Of a DNA stretch of 64,000 nucleotides, positions 63,855-64,000 are shown piece after piece. A program made the position numbers and the translations under genes. Each line of letters starts with the position of its first letter. Within the stretch, counting starts at the first letter, position 1. The notes below the pieces were generated by a model. The model ran no database searches. It was not told the DNA's origin and was given only the letters and a program-made list of their open reading frames with translations. Origin of the DNA: Burkholderia sp. BCC1644 (lineage in GTDB: Bacteria > Pseudomonadota > Gammaproteobacteria > Burkholderiales > Burkholderiaceae). The stretch spans positions 124,001-188,000 of the forward strand of contig NZ_CADFEI010000008.1 in assembly GCF_902833225.1 (NCBI RefSeq), read 5' to 3'.

Positions 63855-64000
63855 TCAGTAGAAGCCGGGAATCAGCGCCGCCACTTCGCGGCGGTACTGT
63901 GCGTACGCCGGCCCGAAATACCCGGTCAGCCAGCTTTCCTCGACGCGCACCTTGTACGCGAGCGATGCGAACACGAGCAGCACGCCGATCGCGCCGCGCC
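63855..64000 (-). CDS. Isoprenylcysteine carboxyl methyltransferase/phospholipid methyltransferase-like (C-terminal part)
   Basis: Only the last 47 codons are in the window. They read LLVFASLAYKVRVEESWLTG followed by YFGPAYAQYRREVAALIPGFY and stop at 63855. The pattern E-x-x-L-x-x-x-FG-x-x-Y-x-x-Y...LIP is the C-terminal signature of the ICMT/PEMT membrane methyltransferase family. It ends 16 bases before rhlB on the same strand, so it belongs to the rhamnolipid operon as seen here. In the classical locus rhlA lies at this place. The substrate is unknown; a lipid or fatty acid is possible. Confidence 0.75.
   Translation of the reverse strand, partial: RGAIGVLLVFASLAYKVRVEESWLTGYFGPAYAQYRREVAALIPGFY

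Overview
The window is about 67% G+C by eye, and its genes look like those of a Burkholderia, most likely the Burkholderia cepacia complex. Several families point that way: DUF4148 and DUF3331 proteins, the rhlB-MFS-rhlC-NodT-EmrA order of Burkholderia rhamnolipid loci, and a complete L-fucose oxidation set. The mix of catabolic operons, regulators and secreted enzymes suits the second chromosome. I see no tRNA, rRNA, CRISPR array, insertion sequence or prophage. The organism and replicon are inferred from gene content, not shown directly.

Layout, left to right. At 1-3187 (minus strand) is a non-phosphorylating L-fucose pathway operon, cut by the left edge. At 3188-5900 lie a candidate structured RNA with a clean terminator, a DUF3331 gene, a short-chain dehydrogenase behind a palindromic operator, and a small secreted DUF4148 protein. 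At 6007-11733 (minus) is a carnitine operon: substrate-binding protein, dehydrocarnitine cleavage enzyme, carnitine dehydrogenase, thioesterase, hydrolase and gamma-butyrobetaine hydroxylase. At 12071-13721 are a small membrane protein, a LysR regulator and a DMT transporter. At 13786-19279 (minus) is an aromatic amine dehydrogenase operon of the aauBEDA type with two cytochromes c and an aldehyde dehydrogenase, divergent from an AraC regulator. At 20607-25618 are a GlxA-type regulator, a secreted metalloprotease, a secreted aminopeptidase and a YbjQ protein. At 25632-28264 are an MFS exporter and a porin.

From 28523 to 56672 most genes serve quaternary amine use. They are a choline-type binding protein, choline sulfatase with a divergent LysR gene, formyl-THF deformylase (PurU), and a long minus-strand run (49723 to 35394). 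That run holds glyA, a dipeptidase, a DUF5943 gene, dgcA, dgcB, etfA, etfB, gbcA, gbcB, a binding protein and an APC permease. GbdR diverges from it, and formaldehyde dehydrogenase FdhA lies further right. A TetR-DMT pair, a secreted beta-propeller protein with a discoidin-like domain, a MocR regulator and a zinc-ribbon membrane protein are interspersed. The right end (56938-64000, minus) is a rhamnolipid and efflux operon, cut inside an isoprenylcysteine methyltransferase-like gene.

Together the central genes describe a path: choline sulfate or carnitine to glycine betaine, then GbcAB to dimethylglycine, DgcAB to sarcosine, and finally glycine to serine through GlyA. FdhA and PurU would deal with the one-carbon units released. 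The choline-to-betaine and sarcosine oxidase steps are not in the window, and neither are the ABC permease and ATPase that the three binding proteins need.
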